Virus record (IMG/VR): IMGVR_UViG_3300030380_003285
Location: 9,527 to 36,377 of that record
Direction: 5' to 3' (one strand)
From: a virus
DNA length: 26,851 bases
In this document: piece after piece, positions 8,396 through 15,568 of the stretch
Position numbering within the stretch: position 1 is the stretch's first letter
How the letters are laid out: each line of letters opens with the position of its first letter
Program-made: the position numbers and the translations under genes
Notes under the pieces: generated by a model
The model's input: the letters and a program-made list of their open reading frames with translations, nothing else
Database searches by the model: none
What the model was told of the DNA's origin: nothing

Positions 8396-9721
8396 ATGTC
8401 ACAACTAGCTTTATTTATCGATGCTCCAACTCTTTCAGAGGCAACAGCTGTTTATACTGATGCAGCTTTAACAGTTCTTGCTGTAGACGGATACTATTCA
8501 GATCAAGTTATAACACGACAACAATCGGGAGGGGTTTTGGGATCTTCAATAAATTGTCCTAATTGCTCGGGAAGCACGCCATCACCACCTACGATATATA
8601 GTGTTATACAAAACGTAACTAATAATATAGTGGGGACATTAAATGTTGACTATACTTTATCAGGCACTGGTTATGATGGCAATGACCCCGCAGGTTCTGT
8701 TACACAAACAGGTCAAGAAAATGACCCCTATAGTTTTAATATTGTAGCTTCACCAGTACAAGGAAAACAATTTAGTCCAACCGCTAAGTTTTCTGCAACA
8801 AATCCAGCGGGATCTATACCCGTTGGCGGGACGACAGTAACCAACACATTATCAGGAACTATAGAAATTATCCCTAGTACAGCCGCTACTATTAATTATA
8901 AATTAACAGCTTGTCAAGGTGAAAATGGAAATACACCTGCCTCAGGATACATCAATAGAACTTTTGCCAATAGACCTGCAGACAATCAAAGATTTGTAGC
9001 TACAAACGTAGAGCCTGAAGAGTATTATTACTACGACCCTGCGTCACCGACGGTATCTTTTGTTCCTGCTGCGGACTATTTAGATCAACCTGGAGGACGA
9101 AATTTAGTGTTGAATGAAATTGTTGGTGAAACGGGATGTCCTACGTTTAATGTTATAACAGGAAACATAGTTCAACTAACTAAATGTAGCGATGGCTCTA
9201 CAGACTATTACATGCAAGTGCCGTGGAATACACTATGGGCAACTAATAAAAGAGTTACGCCTGATTTAGGATCAACCATATACACTATGGGTGGTATTTT
9301 ACTTGCTAGTCAATTATCTGGTAAGCAAGAGCTTACAAATGTTTTACCAATTGACGTAAACGGTGTAGTTGAAGGACAACCTGGTTTTTATAAAGAAATA
9401 GTTGGTTGCCCTGCTGAAACTTATTACATATTAAAACCATGTGATCCATCATTACAAACAGGTAATCAATATGGTGGCAAAAGAGTATCTACATTACCTA
9501 CTAATGACCCTCTGTTTAGTGCAGGAGCACAGATAGGTAACTCAGGAAGTGTTTATAGGGGTGATGACGGAGTATGTTATCAGTTAGATGGCAGCACTAC
9601 AACTCCATCTCAATATATAACAAACACAACACCAGCAGTAGAGCCTCTTTTATTTTTAGGAAATGATTGTCAAGTATGTAATCAAATAGGAAGCGGTTCT
9701 AGTTCTAGTTATGTGGTTTAA
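8396..9721 (+). CDS. Tail/adhesin-like protein with CxxC motifs, 441 aa
   Basis: The protein starts MSQLALFIDAPTLSEATAVY. Residues 18-50 (VYTDAALTVLAVDGYYSDQV, then RQQSGGVLG) form a short module that recurs at the start of many tail proteins of marine Bacteroidota phages, as far as I remember. It is followed by CPNC (54-57) and a Ser/Pro-rich linker. The centre is beta-rich with many Thr, Gly and Asn; the end carries CQVC (425-428) and a flexible Gly/Ser tail. There is no enzyme motif. It follows the 1525-aa protein after 11 bases and probably shares its transcript. A role as a tail fibre or tip protein is inferred from position and composition; receptor binding is possible but not shown. 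Confidence 0.6.
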   Translation: MSQLALFIDAPTLSEATAVYTDAALTVLAVDGYYSDQVITRQQSGGVLGSSINCPNCSGSTPSPPTIYSVIQNVTNNIVGTLNVDYTLSGTGYDGNDPAGSVTQTGQENDPYSFNIVASPVQGKQFSPTAKFSATNPAGSIPVGGTTVTNTLSGTIEIIPSTAATINYKLTACQGENGNTPASGYINRTFANRPADNQRFVATNVEPEEYYYYDPASPTVSFVPAADYLDQPGGRNLVLNEIVGETGCPTFNVITGNIVQLTKCSDGSTDYYMQVPWNTLWATNKRVTPDLGSTIYTMGGILLASQLSGKQELTNVLPIDVNGVVEGQPGFYKEIVGCPAETYYILKPCDPSLQTGNQYGGKRVSTLPTNDPLFSAGAQIGNSGSVYRGDDGVCYQLDGSTTTPSQYITNTTPAVEPLLFLGNDCQVCNQIGSGSSSSYVV

Positions 9722-9728
9722 TATTTAT

Positions 9729-9736
9729 TATATTTG
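9729..9736 (+). promoter_or_regulatory. Bacteroidota-type -7 promoter element (TATATTTG)
   Basis: TATATTTG fits TAnnTTTG and lies in the 34-base gap before the glycosyltransferase ATG at 9756. The expected leader is about 15 bases. No clear TTG -33 element is seen 17-23 bases upstream. Confidence 0.5.
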
Positions 9737-9755
9737 ATAAATAAAATCAAATCTA

Positions 9756-10979
9756 ATGTATTCTATATTTGTTCAGATAGCTAGCTATCGTGATCCTGAA
9801 TTAGTACCCACTCTACACAATCTATTACACAATGCTAAATACCCTGAACAGCTAACCATATGCGTAGCTCATCAGCATAACGCAGAGGATGAGTGGGATA
9901 ACCTTAATGATTTTAAAAATGATTCAAGGTTTATAATAATAGACATACCTCACACAGAATCTCAAGGAACTTGTTGGGCTCGTCATCAAATACAAAGGCA
10001 CTATACCAATCAAATGTTTACACTACATTTAGATTCACACCACCGGTTTATAAAAGACTGGGACGCTGAGTGTATAGACATGTTTTTTTCTTTGAGAAAG
10101 AAGGGCGTAACAAGGCCACTTATTACTTCTTACTTGCCCTCCTATCTACCTGAGACAGAAAATGAGGACAAGGAAAATATGCCATGGAGCATGGTATTTG
10201 ACAGGTTTACTCCTAAAGGAATGTTGTTTTTTAAGCCACACTATATGGAGGATAATGCGACTGAGCCAATACCAGCTAGGTTTTATTCAGGACATTTTGC
10301 GTTTACCATTGGTGAAATATGTAGAGAAGTCCCTCACGATCCTTATTTATATTTTCACGGTGAAGAAATTAGTATAGCTGTAAGAGCCTATACTTGGGGT
10401 TATGATTTATTTCATCCACATAAGACAATAGCATGGCATGAATACACTAGGCAAGGCAGAGACAAGCATTGGGATGATCACACAGAATGGAGCAAAAGAG
10501 ATGAGTCTTCTCAAAATAGAGTTCGGACATTATTGCAAGTGGACAATCAGCAATGCACATCATGTGCAAAAAAGGCATTGAAAGGATATGACTTTGGACC
10601 TGTGCGTACTTTGGAACAATATGAGAGTTACGCTGGCATACGGTTTAAAAGCAGAACCGTACAGCAGTCTACCTTAGATAATAAACCCCCCGGTACAAAT
10701 CAAGATCCTTATCTTAGTTTATTTAGATATAAGATACAGTTAAATAAAAATCAATTCTTACATGATGACTATTCATTTGTTGCTGTAATATATGAGGATG
10801 AAAATGGAGTACTTATAAACAGGAAAGACTTGCAAGAAAGAGAAGTAAACACTTGGAAATATAAAGACGCTATAGAAATTGACAGTGAGTTTATAGGTAA
10901 GACGCCACACAAATATATTGTATGGCCTTACAGTAAATCAAAGGGATGGGTAAATAGAATAGAATCTATCATATTGTAA
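9756..10979 (+). CDS. GT60-like (Skp1 GlcNAc-transferase type, PF11397) glycosyltransferase, 407 aa
   Basis: Residues 1-250 match the 'GlcNAc' glycosyltransferase family, whose founding members transfer GlcNAc from UDP-GlcNAc to hydroxyproline of Skp1 in Dictyostelium. Visible family marks are IASYRDPEL at 8-16, a metal-binding DxH in LHLDSHHRF (D93, H95) followed by KDWD (100-103), YFHGEEISIAVRAYTWGYDLF (199-219) and WHEYTR (227-232). C267 and C270 form a CxxC in the next segment. Residues 310-407 are a separate beta-rich domain of unknown role. There is no signal peptide, so it would act in the cytoplasm. It sits between tail genes, has its own promoter-like element and precedes a protein with a Thr-Pro repeat, which makes a phage protein a plausible acceptor. 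Host surface sugars are an alternative acceptor. The family call is strong; donor and acceptor are unknown. Confidence 0.85.
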   Translation: MYSIFVQIASYRDPELVPTLHNLLHNAKYPEQLTICVAHQHNAEDEWDNLNDFKNDSRFIIIDIPHTESQGTCWARHQIQRHYTNQMFTLHLDSHHRFIKDWDAECIDMFFSLRKKGVTRPLITSYLPSYLPETENEDKENMPWSMVFDRFTPKGMLFFKPHYMEDNATEPIPARFYSGHFAFTIGEICREVPHDPYLYFHGEEISIAVRAYTWGYDLFHPHKTIAWHEYTRQGRDKHWDDHTEWSKRDESSQNRVRTLLQVDNQQCTSCAKKALKGYDFGPVRTLEQYESYAGIRFKSRTVQQSTLDNKPPGTNQDPYLSLFRYKIQLNKNQFLHDDYSFVAVIYEDENGVLINRKDLQEREVNTWKYKDAIEIDSEFIGKTPHKYIVWPYSKSKGWVNRIESIIL

Positions 10980-11005
10980 GTGCATAAAATAAAATTGTAA
11001 ATTTG
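10974..11005 (+). promoter_or_regulatory. Bacteroidota-type promoter before the Thr-Pro-tailed protein
   Basis: TAAATTTG at 10998-11005 matches the -7 consensus TAnnTTTG. TTG at 10974-10976, at the end of the glycosyltransferase gene, is 21 bases upstream and could serve as the -33 element. The expected leader is about 13 bases before the ATG at 11023. Confidence 0.5.
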
Positions 11006-11022
11006 TATTATAATTAAAAAGC

Positions 11023-11547
11023 ATGAGTTATTTAAGTTGTTCAGCCCAAGTTAGAACTGGTACCACATCACCAATTGTAAACACGTATCAAGGAACCGAT
11101 GGTGTAACCTATGCAATTGCTAATCAAGAGATTATAAATGTGCCCAATAATTTGGTTTTGACTGCTGGACTGACTCCATCAATTCAAAGCATTTGGCTTA
11201 GTGGCCCAGGGTTAGTTGTCGCAACAGGTGCTATTTTAGATTCATTAGGTAATGAGATAGTACGATTTTATCCACAGAGTCTTATCCCCCCTGCCTCAAG
11301 CGTTAGTCCAACCACAGCTTTTTTTCCGCCAAACCCAACATCACCTCTAGTTAGTGGTGAGTATACCATACTAACTTTCTTATTATATATAGAGGACAGT
11401 GAGGGTAGAACAAAAGGCGCGGGTCAAATATGTATAGGAGGCACGGAGATAACCCCTACACCAACGCCTACATTTGTTCCTACTTTAACTCCTACTCCTA
11501 CTCCCATACCCCCAACGCCAACGCCTACAGCTACTCCTATAGTTTAG
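11023..11547 (+). CDS. Unknown, probably virion-associated protein with C-terminal Thr-Pro repeat, 174 aa
   Basis: I do not recognise a family. Residues 1-140 are beta-rich and Ser/Thr/Pro-rich, with a cysteine near each end (LSCSAQ at the start, QICIGG near 137), and look like a compact beta-sandwich. Residues 144-172 are almost purely Thr and Pro with occasional Val, Phe, Leu, Ile and Ala, an extended and unstructured stalk typical of O-glycosylated linkers. There is no signal peptide. It has its own promoter-like element and lies immediately after the glycosyltransferase gene and before another tail-like gene. A decoration or fibre protein with a glycosylatable tail is the simplest reading, and this is inference. 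Confidence 0.55.
   Translation: MSYLSCSAQVRTGTTSPIVNTYQGTDGVTYAIANQEIINVPNNLVLTAGLTPSIQSIWLSGPGLVVATGAILDSLGNEIVRFYPQSLIPPASSVSPTTAFFPPNPTSPLVSGEYTILTFLLYIEDSEGRTKGAGQICIGGTEITPTPTPTFVPTLTPTPTPIPPTPTPTATPIV
11452..11538 (+). repeat. Degenerate hexanucleotide repeat encoding Thr-Pro dipeptides
   Basis: Degenerate tandem units related to CCTACT/CCAACG encode the Thr-Pro tail (residues 144-172) of the 174-aa protein. The pyrimidine- and C-rich strand stands out from the AT-rich surroundings. Such tracts can change length by slippage in multiples of six bases without shifting the frame. Confidence 0.75.
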
Positions 11548-11566
11548 GGCCAAAGTAAAAATATTG

Positions 11567-11574
11567 TATATTTG
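11567..11574 (+). promoter_or_regulatory. Bacteroidota-type -7 promoter element (TATATTTG)
   Basis: TATATTTG, identical to the element at 9729-9736, lies in the 48-base gap before the gene at 11596. The expected leader is about 17 bases. No TTG is seen at the -33 position. Confidence 0.5.
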
Positions 11575-11595
11575 TTTTAAATAAAAATTTTAAAG

Positions 11596-12417
11596 TTGGC
11601 ACAAATACCATCATCACCTAACCCTGTCGCTACGCCACAAATGCCTACTGGTGATCTGTATACTCTTACTTATAGCAATAGTGTGCAAGGTTGGCCATCG
11701 TTTTATTCATACAACCCTGATTATATGGTAGGTATGAATAACTACTTTTATACTTTTTCAGGCGGCAATATATACAGACATAACACTAATGAAGCAAGAA
11801 ATAATTTTTATGGTGTACAATATAACTGCTCAATAACAACTGTTATTAATGAAGCGCCCTTAGACAATAAATTATTTAAAACTATAAGCTTAGAATCAGA
11901 TTCACCTTGGAACACTAGCTTAAATACTGACATGAATAACCAAGCGTTTATAAACAACACATGGTTTGAGCTAAAAGAAGGGGCTTATTATGCGGCAGTC
12001 AAAAACACTTCACAAACTCCAGCGACACTCAGTGAGTTTGATCTAAGGTCTGTCAATGGTATAGGTAATACCACAGGCTTTACAATGACAAATCCTAGAG
12101 TCTTCACTTTTACTGTTGCAATCGATTCAATTATAAGTATAGGAGATTATTTGTATTATCTTAATGAGTTCACAAACTCTCCCTCATTAGCGGGTGTAAT
12201 TACAGCCAAAAATGCCACGTCAATTACAGTAGACAGCACAATACCTGGAGCAACTAATCCAACAACAAATACGCCTTTAATGATGGCGTTAAAGAATCTA
12301 ATTGCAGAGTCACATGGAATACTTGGGCACTATTCAATAATGACTTTTGAAAATATAGGACCTGCTAGAGCGGAGCTCTTTGCAGTGCAAGCGCAAGTAA
12401 TGAAAAGTGATCCTTAA
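11596..12417 (+). CDS. Tail protein, conserved in marine Bacteroidota phages, TTG start, 273 aa
   Basis: The N-terminus reads MAQIPSSPNPVATPQMPTGD if translation begins at the TTG at 11596, the first usable start after an in-frame stop at 11578. The next ATG (11641) would remove 15 residues. The TTG is favoured because it lies about 17 bases from the predicted transcription start. Residues 20-110 (YSNSVQGWPSFYSYNPDYMV, GMNNYFYTFSGGNIYRHNTN) strongly resemble a tail-tip protein I remember from several marine Bacteroidota phages and crAss relatives; Tyr, Phe and Asn are abundant and no membrane segment is present. The rest is beta-rich. It is probably a structural component of the distal tail. 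The role is from context and remembered similarity. Confidence 0.65.
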   Translation: MAQIPSSPNPVATPQMPTGDLYTLTYSNSVQGWPSFYSYNPDYMVGMNNYFYTFSGGNIYRHNTNEARNNFYGVQYNCSITTVINEAPLDNKLFKTISLESDSPWNTSLNTDMNNQAFINNTWFELKEGAYYAAVKNTSQTPATLSEFDLRSVNGIGNTTGFTMTNPRVFTFTVAIDSIISIGDYLYYLNEFTNSPSLAGVITAKNATSITVDSTIPGATNPTTNTPLMMALKNLIAESHGILGHYSIMTFENIGPARAELFAVQAQVMKSDP

Positions 12418-12424
12418 AAATTAG

Positions 12425-12432
12425 TATCTTTG
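12425..12432 (+). promoter_or_regulatory. Bacteroidota-type -7 promoter element close to the start codon (TATCTTTG)
   Basis: TATCTTTG is identical to the element at 1068-1075 and ends only seven bases before the ATG at 12440. Transcription would then start about two to four bases before the ATG, giving a nearly leaderless message. No TTG -33 element is visible upstream. Confidence 0.45.
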
Positions 12433-12439
12433 TTAGAGT

Positions 12440-12850
12440 ATGGAGTTTAATATACGTAAACTAAATTCTACTGACTACGAAGACATACTAGTGAGTTGGT
12501 GGAATGACTGGGGATGGGAGCCTCCGGCAAAAGATTTTTTGCCAGATGACGGTGAAGGTGGTTTAATAGTATTAGATAATAACATCCCTGTATGTGCAGG
12601 GTTTATATATATAACAAATTCAAAAGTAGCCTGGGTGGACTGGATTATATCAAATAAGAATTACGAAAATAAAAAGGCCAAGCACAGAGCTGTCAAATCT
12701 TTAGTTGACTCATTGACTCAAGCGTGCAAGGCAGGAGGAAGTAAATACGCCTATGCCTTAATAAAACATGATGGTTTGATTAATACGTATAAAGAATTAG
12801 GCTATATAAAAGCAGACAATTACTCACAAGAAATGATAAAAGTATTATAA
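12440..12850 (+). CDS. GNAT-like N-acetyltransferase, 136 aa
   Basis: Size and pattern fit the GNAT acetyltransferase fold and a small family often found in marine phage genomes. A Trp-rich segment at 20-27 (WWNDWGWE) is followed by LPDDGEGGLIVLDNNIPVCAG (34-54, beta-2/3), VAWVDWIISNKNY (63-75, beta-4), a helix at 80-98 and a final LIKHDGLINTYKELGY (107-122). The usual Q/RxxGxG/A acetyl-CoA loop after beta-4 is not clear here, where NKKAKHRAVKSLV occurs instead, so activity is not assured. It ends the accessory cassette and is followed after one base by the first internal virion gene, with which it is probably co-transcribed. The substrate is unknown; a host or virion protein, or a small metabolite, is possible. 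Confidence 0.65.
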   Translation: MEFNIRKLNSTDYEDILVSWWNDWGWEPPAKDFLPDDGEGGLIVLDNNIPVCAGFIYITNSKVAWVDWIISNKNYENKKAKHRAVKSLVDSLTQACKAGGSKYAYALIKHDGLINTYKELGYIKADNYSQEMIKVL

Positions 12851-12851
12851 T

Positions 12852-13613
12852 ATGGCAGCATTCACTACAATAGCAACAGCCGCTGGTTTAGCTATATCTG
12901 CAGCGGGAACAACGGGCAGTTTTATACAAGCGGGTAAGCAGAGAAAAAGACAAGAAGAAGCAGAACGGCTCGGCAAAAAAGCTTTCGATGAATCGAAAGA
13001 CACTATTAGTACCTTGTATGAAGGTGAAAGATCAATACAAAAAGAAAAGTACAATCTTGCTAGAGAGGCAGGGTTGTCGGGTTTAGGTCAAATTGTACAA
13101 GCTGGGCAAGAAGGCGAACAAAGAGGTGTTATTGCCACAGCTGGTAAAGCTAACATATTTAATCAGCAGCAGCAAGCAAGGACTAGAATTGCAATGGGAG
13201 AAGAGATGTCTGAAATTGAAAAAGCGCAGATTAGAGAAAAACAAAGAGTTCGTAATGCATTAGCTAATATTGGTCTACAAGAAGCAAGAGGTCAACAAAT
13301 GATAGCTGCCGACGCAAGAGCCGCAAGACAAGCGGCTAATCAAGCGGGTGTAAGCGGCCTTATGTCTTTAGGCACCCAAGCTATGAAGCTCCCAGGTCTT
13401 TATGGTAGTAGCACACCAGCAACAGGAGAAGCAGGTATGTTAGACTTCGTTTCTGATAAAGGTAATATGGATGCTTTAAGCGCTATTAGCGCTAGAGTAG
13501 GTGAAAATCCATCTTTCTCTGACATCTTTGGGCCAGTTAGCGCGCCCACTAATTTTGATCCTAATTCGGTGCAAGTCTTGGAGGAAGATCTTGATCCTAT
13601 AGTAATAAATTAA
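12852..13613 (+). CDS. Internal virion protein, T7 gp14-like, 253 aa
   Basis: Residues 2-28 form an Ala/Gly/Thr-rich hydrophobic segment able to insert in a membrane, followed by a long, Gln/Arg/Glu/Ala-rich helical and probably coiled-coil region (29-170) and a Gly/Ser/Asp-rich C-terminus. This layout resembles the smallest ejection protein of T7-like phages (gp14), which forms a pore in the outer membrane during DNA entry. It is also the first of three consecutive genes of increasing length (253, 649, 1952 aa), the same size order as T7 gp14-gp15-gp16. The call rests on architecture and gene order, not on a recognised sequence signature. Confidence 0.6.
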   Translation: MAAFTTIATAAGLAISAAGTTGSFIQAGKQRKRQEEAERLGKKAFDESKDTISTLYEGERSIQKEKYNLAREAGLSGLGQIVQAGQEGEQRGVIATAGKANIFNQQQQARTRIAMGEEMSEIEKAQIREKQRVRNALANIGLQEARGQQMIAADARAARQAANQAGVSGLMSLGTQAMKLPGLYGSSTPATGEAGMLDFVSDKGNMDALSAISARVGENPSFSDIFGPVSAPTNFDPNSVQVLEEDLDPIVIN

Positions 13614-13616
13614 GAT

Positions 13617-15566
13617 ATGGCACTAGGATTCGGATATGTAAGGGACGCAAAACCAATGCAAATAAATTGGGGTGAAGTTGGTCAAAAGATGACCGATGCT
13701 ATCTCTTTGGAACTTACAGACAGACAGAACAGAAAAGACGATATAAATAAACAGCTTGATGCTTACGAAGAAAATCTTTTAAATCAGCCACAAGGAACAA
13801 ACGCTGAGGTAAACAGATTTATGGGAGACTTTACATCTGATGCAGGTGATGCCATGAGAAATGCTGAGCGGTTATTAAAAAGCGGGCAATTGTCAGAGCG
13901 AGACTTCTACAAGTTTAGAGCCAACGCTAACCAAGGCACTACTCTTATGTTTACAGCTGCAAAAAAATTTAACGAGGGCTATGATGAGTCCATGCGTCGT
14001 TTTGCTGCAGGTGAAAGCCAAGCTAAAGAAAACTGGATGCGTCAACAGACTGAAGGTTTTTTAAACTTTGCCAACAATGGAGCTTACATAAATCCCCTTA
14101 CGGGCGAGGTCAATGTAGCTAGAAGAGATAAGGTAACAGGAGTTATATCTACCAAGCCAGGAGATTTTGCAAATGCATCAGAGCTTGTTCAGCAAGCTAC
14201 AAGACAGTACAATAGTTTTGATTTGGACGGAGCTGTAAATAATGCAGTTAAAGGTTTAGCCGCAACCTTAATTCAAGAGAGTGACGGGCGAACTACTAAA
14301 GAATTTTTCTTAGCTTCTCAAGAGGGTAAGTTAGGCGATGCAGAGCAAAAGCTTCTTAACGATGCGAAAAAAAATATGGTTGCTTCTTTTACTGTTAATC
14401 CTGATAATGTATCAAGCATTTTAACGGGTAACATAGGCGTAGCTCCCAACGGTAGCACTTACGATTTCACGTATGATGAAACAGAAGCTAAGAACAACCC
14501 CCACCTTATACTTGTTAACCCTGACGGCACAAATAATTTTAGTACTGCTCATGGTAAAGACCAACTATTAGCTGCACAGAAATATGCAGAGTCTAGATTT
14601 GAAGCGTCGTTGGGTGGGGAAAGAAAAGATGAACAAGATCCAACTAAACAACAAAAAATAGTCAACCAACAAGCTCAAGATAGGATAGATCTAGCAAGAG
14701 AAAAATTTGAATTTGAAAAAACTAAAGTAGATCCTCCGTCAGTTGCTGAGAAAAAAGCTAAATCCTTGAGAGATAAGGAGATAGGTTATTTAAAAAGTAT
14801 TGATAATGTTATTTCCGGAGACCAATCAACAGCGCAAGCATCTATCGATGCAATGATACAAGGGGCGAATGTTATCTATGGAAAATCACCAGGTATTCCA
14901 AACATACTAAACGCCACACGTTCTGAGGACGGAAAAACTTTAACAGTAACTAGAATAGATAATGAGGATCGAATAACATCTTCTCCATATGATATATCAA
15001 ATCCTGAGAAAGCGGGGGAGGTCTTGGTTGAGTTATTTTTTCCTGATGTACAAGGTTCTTATGAACAATTATTAACTGATTTTAATCAGACTGGTGGTTT
15101 TACAAAAAGTGTTGACGAAAAAGGATTACCTAATCCAAACTATAAGGGCGCATCTCAAGTCGGTAGAACACAAGCTAAGACTTCAATAACTGAAGATTTT
15201 AATACGGCAGAGGTTTTAGGAGAAAAAGCTGGTGATGAGAAGCCATTAAAAGAGGTGATAAAAAAAGTAACCGAGGACATGACATGGAAATTCGCAGATG
15301 GCCCGTTAAAAAGATCTAGTTCTATGGCAGACGGTATAGAAGAAGCGTTTAAAATATTAAAAGAAGATTTTCCTAATTTAGACGTTAGAAGTAGGGCAAC
15401 AACTTCTGGATTAGAACTCACTATACCAAGTATATTTGAGGGATCTTTATTGTTACCTAATAGTACTAGTGCTGATGATAAAAGAAACTACATTGAAGCA
15501 GTTAAAGAAATTTTCAATTCAATAGCTAAAGGCACCCCATTTGATAAATCGCTATTTGAAAAATAA
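13617..15566 (+). CDS. Internal virion protein, T7 gp15-like by position, 649 aa
   Basis: The start is ATG at 13617, three bases after the previous stop. The protein is highly charged, rich in Asn, Gln, Asp and Lys, and mostly helical, with probable coiled coils at residues 20-60 and around 340-375 (KIVNQQAQDRIDLAREKFEF region). There is no signal peptide, membrane segment or enzyme motif that I recognise. Its place between a short membrane-active-type protein and a giant protein matches gp15 of T7-like phages, part of the ejectosome that guides DNA through the periplasm. A structural or scaffolding protein is the main alternative. Its C-terminus runs into the next gene with a gap of two bases. 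Confidence 0.55.
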   Translation: MALGFGYVRDAKPMQINWGEVGQKMTDAISLELTDRQNRKDDINKQLDAYEENLLNQPQGTNAEVNRFMGDFTSDAGDAMRNAERLLKSGQLSERDFYKFRANANQGTTLMFTAAKKFNEGYDESMRRFAAGESQAKENWMRQQTEGFLNFANNGAYINPLTGEVNVARRDKVTGVISTKPGDFANASELVQQATRQYNSFDLDGAVNNAVKGLAATLIQESDGRTTKEFFLASQEGKLGDAEQKLLNDAKKNMVASFTVNPDNVSSILTGNIGVAPNGSTYDFTYDETEAKNNPHLILVNPDGTNNFSTAHGKDQLLAAQKYAESRFEASLGGERKDEQDPTKQQKIVNQQAQDRIDLAREKFEFEKTKVDPPSVAEKKAKSLRDKEIGYLKSIDNVISGDQSTAQASIDAMIQGANVIYGKSPGIPNILNATRSEDGKTLTVTRIDNEDRITSSPYDISNPEKAGEVLVELFFPDVQGSYEQLLTDFNQTGGFTKSVDEKGLPNPNYKGASQVGRTQAKTSITEDFNTAEVLGEKAGDEKPLKEVIKKVTEDMTWKFADGPLKRSSSMADGIEEAFKILKEDFPNLDVRSRATTSGLELTIPSIFEGSLLLPNSTSADDKRNYIEAVKEIFNSIAKGTPFDKSLFEK

Positions 15567-15568
15567 TA

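Noticed and set aside
10162-10377. A 71-aa + strand ORF inside the glycosyltransferase gene
   Set aside because: It overlaps the conserved part of the glycosyltransferase in another frame and has no family features.
9729-12850. A diversity-generating retroelement in the tail and accessory region
   Set aside because: No reverse transcriptase gene and no pair of long near-identical template/variable repeats were seen in the window.
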